DNA of 44,117 nucleotides. It comes from a virus. Under the pieces are notes generated by a model. It was not told the origin of the DNA, did not search any database, and was given only the letters and a program-made list of their open reading frames with translations. Position numbers and translations under genes: made by a program. The stretch lies in IMG/VR virus record IMGVR_UViG_3300023106_000006, positions 1-44,117 of that record; one strand, 5' to 3'. This document shows, piece after piece, positions 38,624 through 44,117 of the stretch. How positions within the stretch are numbered: the stretch's first letter is position 1; the number at the start of each line of letters is the position of its first letter.

Positions 38624-38881
38624 ATGGATACAAAGACAATTTTAGCAGATTCTCATTCGGCAGATTTCCAAGAAGGAACGTGGACTTTTGAACCGCAAGA
38701 AGAATTTACGCTAATTGGTGGGGTTTTCGCTATAATTCCAGAACCACAATACCAAAAACTATTAACAGCCGTTCGCGGAATCAGGAATTCAATGTCAGCG
38801 CATCCGGATTACGAACCTGATTCAGAATTTGAAGGAATGGTTTCCAGAGTAGATGAAATTTTAACGGAGCTAGAGTACTAA
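38624..38881 (+). CDS. Hypothetical early protein (85 aa)
   Basis: I prefer ATG 38624 because it has the A-rich context used elsewhere here; an earlier in-frame ATG at 38579 would add 15 residues. The product has a beta part (ADFQEGTWTFEPQEEFTLIG) and a helical end (KLLTAVRGIRNSMSAHPD). No family is recognised. Confidence 0.68.
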   Translation: MDTKTILADSHSADFQEGTWTFEPQEEFTLIGGVFAIIPEPQYQKLLTAVRGIRNSMSAHPDYEPDSEFEGMVSRVDEILTELEY

Positions 38882-38888
38882 CCAAAAC

Positions 38889-38955
38889 ACCCCGTCCACG
38901 ATTTAACCTTAATAACGGTCGAAATGTGGTAATTTCAAGAGTTGATGTACGGGGT
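38889..38955 (+). ncRNA. Structured intergenic RNA element
   Basis: A 7-bp stem ACCCCGT/ACGGGGT (38889-38895 with 38949-38955) closes an inner stem. That inner stem is CCAC and ATTT (with a bulged G) pairing with AAAT and GTGG (38896-38904 with 38932-38939), topped by ACC/GGT. A single-stranded stretch of nine bases remains on the 3' side. There is no T-run, so it is not a normal terminator. It fills the gap between two genes; a processing site, mRNA stabiliser or small regulatory RNA are options. Confidence 0.45.
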
Positions 38956-38970
38956 TAATTAAAAACACTT

Positions 38971-39231
38971 ATGACTACACTTTCAACAAACTTTTGGGAT
39001 AAGATAAAAAACGAATATTACGCACATATTCAGAAAACAGCCGAAGACATATCTTTGGTTGAATGGGCCAAAATTAATCATCCTGTTATGCAAATTGATC
39101 CAGACGGACTATTTGATAGAATGAAAGATTTAATCCTGAACATAGAGGTTGAAGAGCATTCAAAAGCCTGTATGTGGCACGAAACAGAAGATGAATTAAA
39201 TGCGGTTTGCAAAATACTTAAACAACTTTAA
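38971..39231 (+). CDS. Hypothetical early protein (86 aa)
   Basis: This 86-residue helical protein (FWDKIKNEYYAHIQKTAEDI, EEHSKACMWHETEDELNAVC) is not recognised. It ends three bases before a membrane protein gene. Confidence 0.7.
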   Translation: MTTLSTNFWDKIKNEYYAHIQKTAEDISLVEWAKINHPVMQIDPDGLFDRMKDLILNIEVEEHSKACMWHETEDELNAVCKILKQL

Positions 39232-39234
39232 AAA

Positions 39235-39582
39235 ATGATACAAACAAAAGACAAATTACCAAGATGGTGGATATGGCTAATTTTAGGCGTGGCGGCAATT
39301 GCTGTAATCGCTTACTTTGTAAATCGCCATTATTCCGAAAAGTACGCCAGGATTGAAGCAATCCAGGCCAAAGAAGCCGAAATTCAAATCGTAAAGGAAA
39401 CAATCGGGCAAAAAACAGCCGATAACCTGACCAAAAACACATCAGCTATACAAAGCAGTGAATCGGATGTGAAAGCCGCTAAAAATGTAGTTAAAACAGC
39501 TAAGATTAAACCCGTGATCGAAGTTTCTGATTCGGTTATTTATAGTGAGGATTTTCAACGTTGGTTAAAGAGAGGGGAATAG
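39235..39582 (+). CDS. Single-span membrane protein with coiled coil, spanin-like layout
   Basis: The 115-residue product has a short cytoplasmic start, a transmembrane helix (WWIWLILGVAAIAVIAYFV, residues about 11-29) and a long coiled coil (YARIEAIQAKEAEIQIVKET and on) with an Ala/Lys-rich end. This is the i-spanin layout again, although it lies 4 kb from the lysis cassette. A secreted, coiled-coil protein gene lies two genes downstream (40055). Whether this is a second spanin set is open. Confidence 0.65.
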   Translation: MIQTKDKLPRWWIWLILGVAAIAVIAYFVNRHYSEKYARIEAIQAKEAEIQIVKETIGQKTADNLTKNTSAIQSSESDVKAAKNVVKTAKIKPVIEVSDSVIYSEDFQRWLKRGE

Positions 39583-39584
39583 TT

Positions 39585-40058
39585 ATGGAAAAATTAATAT
39601 TAGATCCGTGTTGCGGCAGCAAAATGTTTTGGTTCAATAAACAAAATGAAAGTGTTTTATTCGCTGATAAAAGGACAGAATCGCACATTCTTTGTGACGG
39701 CAGAAAACTTGAAATAAAACCAGATATTGAAGCTGATTTCACAAATATGCCTTTTGCAGACAATTCCTTTAAACTTGTGGTTTTTGATCCGCCGCACATG
39801 GATTCTTTAGGCGAGAAAAGTTGGATGGCTTTAAAATACGGTAGGCTTCCTGATAATTGGTCAGAATACATCAGAAAAGGTGCTTCAGAATGTTTCAGGG
39901 TTTTAGAACCAAACGGGATATTGATTTTTAAATGGAATGAAACCGATATTCGGGTTACTGAAATATTAAAATGCTTTGATTACGAACCTTTATTCGGACA
40001 TCCCAGCGGCAAGCAATCTAAAACGCATTGGATAACTTTTATGAAAATAGCAAAATGA
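39585..40058 (+). CDS. SAM-dependent methyltransferase with DPPH motif
   Basis: ATG 39585 gives 157 residues. DPCCGSKMFWF near the start is the SAM-binding motif I, DFTNMPFADNSFKLVVFDPP is motif IV with DPPH, and CFRVLEPNGILIFKWNE is the following strand-helix. D/N-PP-(Y/F/H/W) motifs are typical of N6-adenine or cytosine-N4 methyltransferases. DNA or small-molecule targets are possible. It is the second methyltransferase of this phage and differs from the Dam-type one at 32985. Confidence 0.85.
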   Translation: MEKLILDPCCGSKMFWFNKQNESVLFADKRTESHILCDGRKLEIKPDIEADFTNMPFADNSFKLVVFDPPHMDSLGEKSWMALKYGRLPDNWSEYIRKGASECFRVLEPNGILIFKWNETDIRVTEILKCFDYEPLFGHPSGKQSKTHWITFMKIAK

Positions 40059-40441
40059 AAAAACTACTCCTAATCCTATTCACAATCCCGGCGCTATCAC
40101 AAGTACAACCGCCAACTACAAAGCGTTTAATCGAAATGTACTACACCGAAAAATCCCAAAAGCAGCAAATATCCAATTTAATAAAAGCCGCCGACAGTTG
40201 CGTTGTGATTGTTGAGAAACAGGATAAACGATTGAAAGAAGTGATTGCTGATAATGAGAAAACAGCTTCGGAATTACGGGGATTGTATGACGAACTTGGA
40301 AAATTACAGGTTGATAATGCGGCATTGAAAGAAAAGAAGCCTAAGCCTTGGGGAATCGGAATACAGGCCGGGGCAACCTACGACGGAAAAACAAAACCCT
40401 ACATTGGCGCGGGTGTATCTTATAACTTAATTAGATTTTGA
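40055..40441 (+). CDS. Secreted coiled-coil protein with possible outer-membrane C-terminus
   Basis: ATG 40055 overlaps the methyltransferase stop (ATGA). The 128-residue product starts with signal peptide KKLLLILFTIPALSQ, cleavable before Val or Gln. A helical coiled coil follows (VEKQDKRLKEVIADNEKTAS), then a beta-hairpin end (GIGIQAGATYDGKTKPYIGA) that finishes with an aromatic residue (final Phe), as outer-membrane proteins do. It could be the outer half of a spanin-like bridge with the 39235 protein. This is inference from layout. Confidence 0.65.
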   Translation: MKKLLLILFTIPALSQVQPPTTKRLIEMYYTEKSQKQQISNLIKAADSCVVIVEKQDKRLKEVIADNEKTASELRGLYDELGKLQVDNAALKEKKPKPWGIGIQAGATYDGKTKPYIGAGVSYNLIRF

Positions 40442-40445
40442 TGTT

Positions 40446-40697
40446 ATGGCTGGAAAAATATTATTGCTTGTAAAAGACGAAAACGGAAAGGCGCTTACTC
40501 ACGAATACCGTAAAAAGAAACCAAAGTACACGAAATTCGGAGAAGAACCGAAACGCTACGAATGTACAAAGCGTAAATGCAAATGGCAGGGGTTGGATTC
40601 TGAAAGGGAGCAAAAACGAACCGATCCGAAATATCTAATGTATGAATCAGTTTGTCCTAATTGCGGCAATAATGAGTTCTACGGACTAACAGAATAA
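40446..40697 (+). CDS. Zinc-ribbon protein (83 aa)
   Basis: This 83-residue protein is very basic, with YECTKRKCKWQGL and CPNCGNNEFYG forming a probable zinc ribbon (C-x4-C and C-x2-C). Small basic zinc ribbons in phages often bind nucleic acids or host polymerase. Nothing more specific is visible. A terminator follows directly. Confidence 0.75.
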   Translation: MAGKILLLVKDENGKALTHEYRKKKPKYTKFGEEPKRYECTKRKCKWQGLDSEREQKRTDPKYLMYESVCPNCGNNEFYGLTE

Positions 40698-40703
40698 CCT
40701 CAC

Positions 40704-40731
40704 AAAATCCACTTTAATCGGTGGATTTTCT
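40704..40731 (+). terminator. Intrinsic terminator
   Basis: AAAATCCAC/GTGGATTTT (40704-40712 with 40721-40729) with an 8-nt loop is followed by TCTT. The stem is good but the T-run is interrupted by C. Confidence 0.78.
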
Positions 40732-40743
40732 TACTTAATAAAG

Positions 40744-40811
40744 CATTGTGACGTCATTTTGTGTAGTTCGTCGATTATATTATTACATGACAGATTTGTA
40801 ATGTATATTTG
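40744..40811 (+). promoter_or_regulatory. Promoter with operator-like repeats for the pre-recombination operon
   Basis: TATATTTG at 40804-40811 is the -7 element. Just upstream, ATTACA (40782-40787) and TGTAAT (40797-40802) form a perfect 6-bp inverted repeat between the -33 and -7 positions. Further up lies the palindrome TGACGTCA (40749-40756), inside CATTGTGACGTCATTTT, which shares 14 of 17 bases with a box at 2844-2860 in the replication control region. No TTG is at the -33 distance. Regulated early transcription is likely. Confidence 0.62.
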
Positions 40812-40848
40812 AACTCAGATAACAATAACAATTAAAAAAATAGGAATT

Positions 40849-41142
40849 ATGCAAACCTCAAACCCACTAATAAATCAATTTATTATCAATACCGTTTTAA
40901 TCGATCCTATTCAGGATATTTTAAGTAAAATAAAAGAAGGCAGTTTTAGAGATTGCGATATCAAATGGTTGGATTCTAAATTTGAAGCTTTTATTAAATT
41001 TGCCGCAGAAACTTTGGGTATTACAGGAATTATGCCAAGCGAAGTACTTGCTTCTAAAAGCTTTAAGCATTTAAACAATTATTCTAAAGATGTTTATTCA
41101 AAAAGATTTCAAACATTATTAGATTATTTCAAAAGTCTTTAG
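40849..41142 (+). CDS. Hypothetical early protein (97 aa)
   Basis: This 97-residue helical protein (LINQFIINTVLIDPIQDILS, WLDSKFEAFIKFAAETLGIT, YSKRFQTLLDYFKSL) is the first gene behind the operator-bearing promoter. It has no recognised domain. Being first in a regulated operon just upstream of an HTH-like gene, it might be regulatory. Confidence 0.7.
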   Translation: MQTSNPLINQFIINTVLIDPIQDILSKIKEGSFRDCDIKWLDSKFEAFIKFAAETLGITGIMPSEVLASKSFKHLNNYSKDVYSKRFQTLLDYFKSL

Positions 41143-41179
41143 CAACTTAATCAGGGATGCGGCTGTAACGCATATTTAA

Positions 41180-41473
41180 ATGAACTACAAAGATCACATT
41201 ATCCAATTAATTACCGACTCTAAAATATCCGATCAAGATGCTGCAAAGGCAATGTTTATTTCTTACGGAACATTTAGAAACTGCAAAGCTGATATTGCCC
41301 GAAACAACTTCACAGAAAAGAACTACAACGACCTGAAAGCGTTTTTAGTGGAGCACGCAAAGACAATTACATTTGCGGTTAAATCGAATGTATTACCGAC
41401 TTATGATAAAACAGAATCGGATTTAATCAACAAAGCACAAAAAGAATCAATTAATAAATCTAGTAAGTTATGA
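41180..41473 (+). CDS. Helix-turn-helix-like small protein (97 aa)
   Basis: Residues about 5-45 (DHIIQLITDSKISDQDAAKA, MFISYGTFRNC) have a helix-turn-helix appearance, followed by FTEKNYNDLKAFLVEHAKTI. It may bind DNA, possibly one of the inverted repeats upstream of this operon. A short hairpin (ATGCG/CGCAT near 41158-41174) sits between it and the preceding stop. The family is not identified. Confidence 0.65.
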   Translation: MNYKDHIIQLITDSKISDQDAAKAMFISYGTFRNCKADIARNNFTEKNYNDLKAFLVEHAKTITFAVKSNVLPTYDKTESDLINKAQKESINKSSKL

Positions 41474-41745
41474 GAAAACCAACAGTAATAGCAATATCAA
41501 TAGTTTTGTTTCTATGGTGCGTAACAGGTTTATGGGCGTTTTGGCTTTTCGGATACACGGGCGGCAGGATAACTCAGAAAGCAGACAGTTTCAACAATGA
41601 ACCTGTTATCTCTACTTTAGTTTGGTATGATGGAGAAATAATAGAATCCTGGTACGATCCGATAAGCAAAATGTCTAAACAGGACATTAAAAACAGAAAA
41701 GAAGAAGCAGAAAACCTTTTAAACATAGTAAAAAATATTGACTAA
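41470..41745 (+). CDS. Single-span membrane protein (91 aa)
   Basis: An N-terminal transmembrane helix (VIAISIVLFLWCVTGLWAFW) is followed by a soluble part with a beta segment (VISTLVWYDGEIIESWYD) and a helical end. It overlaps the upstream gene by four bases. The function is unknown. Confidence 0.7.
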   Translation: MRKPTVIAISIVLFLWCVTGLWAFWLFGYTGGRITQKADSFNNEPVISTLVWYDGEIIESWYDPISKMSKQDIKNRKEEAENLLNIVKNID

Positions 41746-41781
41746 CCGCTTGCGAAAAGTAAGCATTAAAAAAATAGAGTT

Positions 41782-42123
41782 ATGGAAAAATCAATTTACG
41801 CATTTAACGGATTCATACCAAGCGACGAAGACGTTGTGTCAATAAACATTTATAAACTAATAAGATACGGAAAAGATAATGTTAGATATGCTTGGGTAAT
41901 AATAAATGGTGCTGAAGGAAGCGGGATAGGAACTCTAACAAACGAATTTGGAGAAAATGAAAAAGAAGACGCTTTAATTCAAATAACAAGATATAGAGAC
42001 GAAAACTTTCACATTCTTAAAGGAACATTCGACGAAGCTATGACTTATTATCAAATTCTGAAAAATAAATTACAATCCGAGTTGAATAATAAAAATCCAG
42101 AATTATGCCAGACCCAACCCTAA
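41782..42123 (+). CDS. Hypothetical early protein (113 aa)
   Basis: This 113-residue alpha/beta protein (SINIYKLIRYGKDNVRYAWV, then FDEAMTYYQILKNKLQSELN) is not recognised. The gene follows a GCTTGC/GTAAGC hairpin located directly after the previous stop codon. Its 3' end overlaps the next gene by 19 bases. Confidence 0.7.
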   Translation: MEKSIYAFNGFIPSDEDVVSINIYKLIRYGKDNVRYAWVIINGAEGSGIGTLTNEFGENEKEDALIQITRYRDENFHILKGTFDEAMTYYQILKNKLQSELNNKNPELCQTQP

Positions 42124-42356
42124 CACCAGACCCGGAGCAATTCAAGGCCGCCAATCTATTCGAAGCGTGGGAGAATCTAAAAGAGGATAACCAGCGAATT
42201 GAAAGTGAAGAAATGGAGTGGTATTTAAGTGAGTTGCATGCTCAATCATTATACAACCGCCGCATGAAAGATAACATGAAGCTGATGATCGAAGGAATGA
42301 TTGACAGCGGATACAAAACCATATTGTTAAACCAATTAAATCAGATTAAGTTATGA
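42105..42356 (+). CDS. Hypothetical helical protein (83 aa)
   Basis: The 83-residue product is Pro/Asp-rich at the start (PDPTLTPDPEQFKAANLFEA) and then helical (WENLKEDNQRIESEEMEWYL, MKLMIEGMIDSGYKTILLNQ). It overlaps both neighbours, so the three genes are translated together. No function is assigned. Confidence 0.68.
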   Translation: MPDPTLTPDPEQFKAANLFEAWENLKEDNQRIESEEMEWYLSELHAQSLYNRRMKDNMKLMIEGMIDSGYKTILLNQLNQIKL

Positions 42357-42628
42357 AAAACGAACCAACCCAATTAGAACTTTACCAAGCGCAAAGAATA
42401 GCAGCTTTGGAAAACGCCTTAAAAGAGGCTCAGAGCGATTTAAAAGAACTTTCAATACTTGCGGACAAGAAAGCATTAAAGATTCGTGTAAACGATCCGA
42501 ATTACTTAAATCCAATTTCGGATATGGAATTTGAGATTGTAGAGCCTTGCAAGCACTTGCATAGTAAAATAAACGGTCACGGGGTTTCTGTTTGCGCTGA
42601 TTGTGAAACAAATAAATATTCAATTTAA
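42353..42628 (+). CDS. Hypothetical protein with C-terminal zinc-ligand-like residues (91 aa)
   Basis: The product has an N-terminal helix (ELYQAQRIAALENALKEAQS) and a C-terminal CKHLHSKINGHGVSVCADCE, which carries Cys/His residues placed to bind zinc. It lies 12 bases before the recombinase gene and may belong to its operon as an accessory protein. No family is recognised. Confidence 0.7.
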   Translation: MKNEPTQLELYQAQRIAALENALKEAQSDLKELSILADKKALKIRVNDPNYLNPISDMEFEIVEPCKHLHSKINGHGVSVCADCETNKYSI

Positions 42629-42640
42629 AAATCAATTATT

Positions 42641-43372
42641 ATGAGTACAGAAATTACAACAGCAGTAGACGACAAACAATTAATCGGCTATTTAGACAAT
42701 TTGGGATTGACCTCAAAACTTACTCCCGGCGAAAAGGATACGTATATTCAAATCGCAAAATCTTTCGGACTTAACCCTTTCAAAAGAGAAATTCACGTTT
42801 CAAAGTATGGCGATAATCTGAGCATTATTACCGGGTATGAGGTTTACATTAAAAGAGCCGAACGTAGCGGACAATTAGACGGATGGAATGCCGTAACTTC
42901 AGGAAGTGTTGCGACAGGTGATTTAAAAGCAACCGTAACTATTCACAGAAAAGACCGCTCACATCCTTTTGTTTGGGAAGCACTTTATGACGAATGCGTG
43001 CAAAAAACACGTGACGGAGCAGTTACAAAGTTTTGGCAGAAATCAGCATTTATGACCAAAAAAGTTGCAATTTCCCAAGCATTTAGATTATGCTTTTCCG
43101 ACGAACTTGGTGGAATGCCTTACACCTCAGATGAAGTAAATAACGAGCCGGAAACTTACGACGTTCAACACGTTGAGGTCGTGCAGCAAATCGAAGAAAA
43201 GAAAGTTCCAAAACTGAACGCCAAACAATTCGATAAGCTGATTCTATCAGATATTGAAACCATCGAAAAGCATTTGGACGCAATCGAGCAGGGAAATCTT
43301 GAAGCTACGCAAGTTCAGGTTTTCGATTTGAATAATAAATTAACAGAATTAAAAACACCAAAATCAGAGTAA
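42641..43372 (+). CDS. bet: Bet/RecT-family single-strand annealing recombinase
   Basis: The 243-residue protein matches the Bet/RecT family: SFGLNPFKREIHVSKYGDNL, IITGYEVYIKRAERSGQLDG, and FWQKSAFMTKKVAISQAFRL leading to LCFSDELGGMPYTSDEV. These proteins anneal complementary single strands in phage recombination and concatemer formation. The C-terminal 60 residues are a variable helical tail. It is followed at two bases by the coiled-coil gene, an arrangement repeated in many phages. No lambda-type exonuclease is found; the VRR-NUC protein (5905) may act instead. Confidence 0.9.
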   Translation: MSTEITTAVDDKQLIGYLDNLGLTSKLTPGEKDTYIQIAKSFGLNPFKREIHVSKYGDNLSIITGYEVYIKRAERSGQLDGWNAVTSGSVATGDLKATVTIHRKDRSHPFVWEALYDECVQKTRDGAVTKFWQKSAFMTKKVAISQAFRLCFSDELGGMPYTSDEVNNEPETYDVQHVEVVQQIEEKKVPKLNAKQFDKLILSDIETIEKHLDAIEQGNLEATQVQVFDLNNKLTELKTPKSE

Positions 43373-43373
43373 A

Positions 43374-44117
43374 ATGTTACTATCAAGAGAAAAAAGAGAA
43401 GAGCAAATCGAATGGGATTTACACGAAACACAAGCGGAATTACCGCCAATGGAATTGGAATTATCCGGCACAGTAGATCCGGAAATATTCGGAATCGAAC
43501 CTGTAAAAGCTAAAGAAATGGTTAGCGGACTTACCGTTACATTATCAGAAAGGGAAGTTTTAAAATCGGCTTACGTGGATGTTATTGCACTTCCAATTAC
43601 TACTGAAAACCTAGCGACATTCAAAGAATTGCGTTTAAAAATCGTTAAGAACCGGACTCAGGGACTGAAGTCCTGGCACACGGCAAATAAGGCTTTTTAT
43701 CTTGCTGGTGGTCGTTTTGTTGACGCCATATACAACAAAGAAGTTATTGAAAACGAGCAAATGGAATCGAAATTGTTGGATGCTGAAAAGTATTTTGAAC
43801 AACAAGAACACGCTAGGCTTGCCGATCTTAAAAATGAGCGAGAAACCTTATTAGAACCATACGTTGATGCTGTACCGAATGACCTTCATACTTTGGATGC
43901 TGAGGTTTTCGATGCTTTTTTAGCAGCTAAAAAAGCCGCATACGCCGCAAAGATAGAAGCTGATAAATTAGAAGCTGAGAGAATTGAAAAAGAAGCCGCC
44001 GCCGAACGCGAACGCATTGAAGCACAAAGATTGGAAAACGAGCGTTTGAAAAAAGAAGCGGCCGCAAAGGAAGCGCAGATTTTAGCCGAAAGAGAAGCCG
44101 CAGCGAAAGCGCAAGCA
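43374..44117 (+). CDS. N-terminal part of the coiled-coil protein (continues at base 1, ends at 466)
   Basis: The start of the 360-residue protein lies one base after the bet stop codon. Residues about 25-160 form a globular region (TVDPEIFGIEPVKAKEMVSG, NLATFKELRLKIVKNRTQGL, HTANKAFYLAGGRFVDAIYN) resembling DUF1351-type phage proteins often found beside RecT/Bet. From about residue 165 the chain turns into an Ala/Glu/Arg/Lys coiled coil that crosses the contig junction. The frame is open to the end of the window and continues exactly at base 1. Direct contact with Bet is plausible but unproven. Confidence 0.85.
   Translation, partial: MLLSREKREEQIEWDLHETQAELPPMELELSGTVDPEIFGIEPVKAKEMVSGLTVTLSEREVLKSAYVDVIALPITTENLATFKELRLKIVKNRTQGLKSWHTANKAFYLAGGRFVDAIYNKEVIENEQMESKLLDAEKYFEQQEHARLADLKNERETLLEPYVDAVPNDLHTLDAEVFDAFLAAKKAAYAAKIEADKLEAERIEKEAAAERERIEAQRLENERLKKEAAAKEAQILAEREAAAKAQA
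43991..44117. repeat. Second copy of the 127-bp terminal overlap
   Basis: Identical to bases 1-127; see the first copy. When the circle is closed, one of the two copies should be removed. Confidence 0.95.

Noticed and set aside
1-44117. tRNA genes, CRISPR arrays, integrase and insertion sequences
   Set aside because: I looked for cloverleaf patterns with T-arm consensus, regularly spaced repeats, recombinase motifs and transposase genes with flanking repeats, and saw none.

Overview
The window is one complete, circularly permuted genome of a tailed phage (siphovirus-like) of a Bacteroidota host, most likely a flavobacterium. The first 127 bases are repeated exactly at the end (1-127 = 43991-44117). 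The molecule therefore closes into a circle of 43,990 bp, and one gene (43374 onward, finishing at 466) runs across the junction. Host assignment rests on many promoters with the Bacteroidota -7 element TAnnTTTG (usually TATATTTG or TATGTTTG), A-rich start contexts without Shine-Dalgarno sequences, secreted proteins whose signal peptides end in FAQ or LSQ, a BT4734-type primase domain and AT-rich DNA. Every gene I accept is on the + strand. I see no integrase, tRNA, CRISPR array or insertion sequence, so a virulent lifestyle is likely but not proven.

Layout. 41.8-44.1 kb plus 0-6.9 kb: recombination and replication (Bet/RecT recombinase, coiled-coil partner, DnaA domain IV-like protein, SF2 helicase, a GIY-YIG endonuclease, primase-helicase, VRR-NUC nuclease). 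6.9-14.3 kb: packaging and head (small and large terminase, portal, prohead protease, HK97-type capsid protein, connectors, major tail protein). 14.4-29.6 kb: tail (tape measure 1067 aa, tail-tip protein 912 aa, then fibre and receptor-binding candidates, some with signal peptides). 29.6-33.4 kb: an accessory block (zinc-ribbon/GIY-YIG fusion, HAD-type phosphatase, secreted reprolysin-like metalloprotease, Dam-type methyltransferase). 33.7-35.9 kb: lysis (holin candidates, spanin-like pair, N-acetylmuramidase endolysin). 36.0-42.6 kb: about twenty small, mostly unknown early genes, starting with a ribbon-helix-helix regulator behind a perfect 9-bp inverted repeat.

The most unusual signal is a recurrent RNA architecture. 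At six places (895-964, 2880-3036, 8528-8620, 21752-21867, 29625-29718, 32885-32973) a short leader lies just before a start codon. Five of the six follow a recognisable promoter; the first has only near-consensus -7 candidates. Each leader ends in an intrinsic-terminator-like hairpin whose loop is complementary to a sequence near the 5' end of the same leader, in most cases the loop of a 5' hairpin. The complementary pairs all differ (for example ACGGCTAC/GTAGCCGT, ATTAGAGG/CCTCTAAT, CTCGAA/TTCGAG, TCTGACG/CGTCAGA), so pairing is kept while sequence is not. I see no promoter between terminator and gene, so the downstream genes (helicase, both GIY-YIG nucleases, portal, a tail-region gene, Dam methyltransferase) should depend on read-through. 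I propose a phage-wide family of kissing-loop attenuators or terminated small RNAs. I do not recognise it as a described class.
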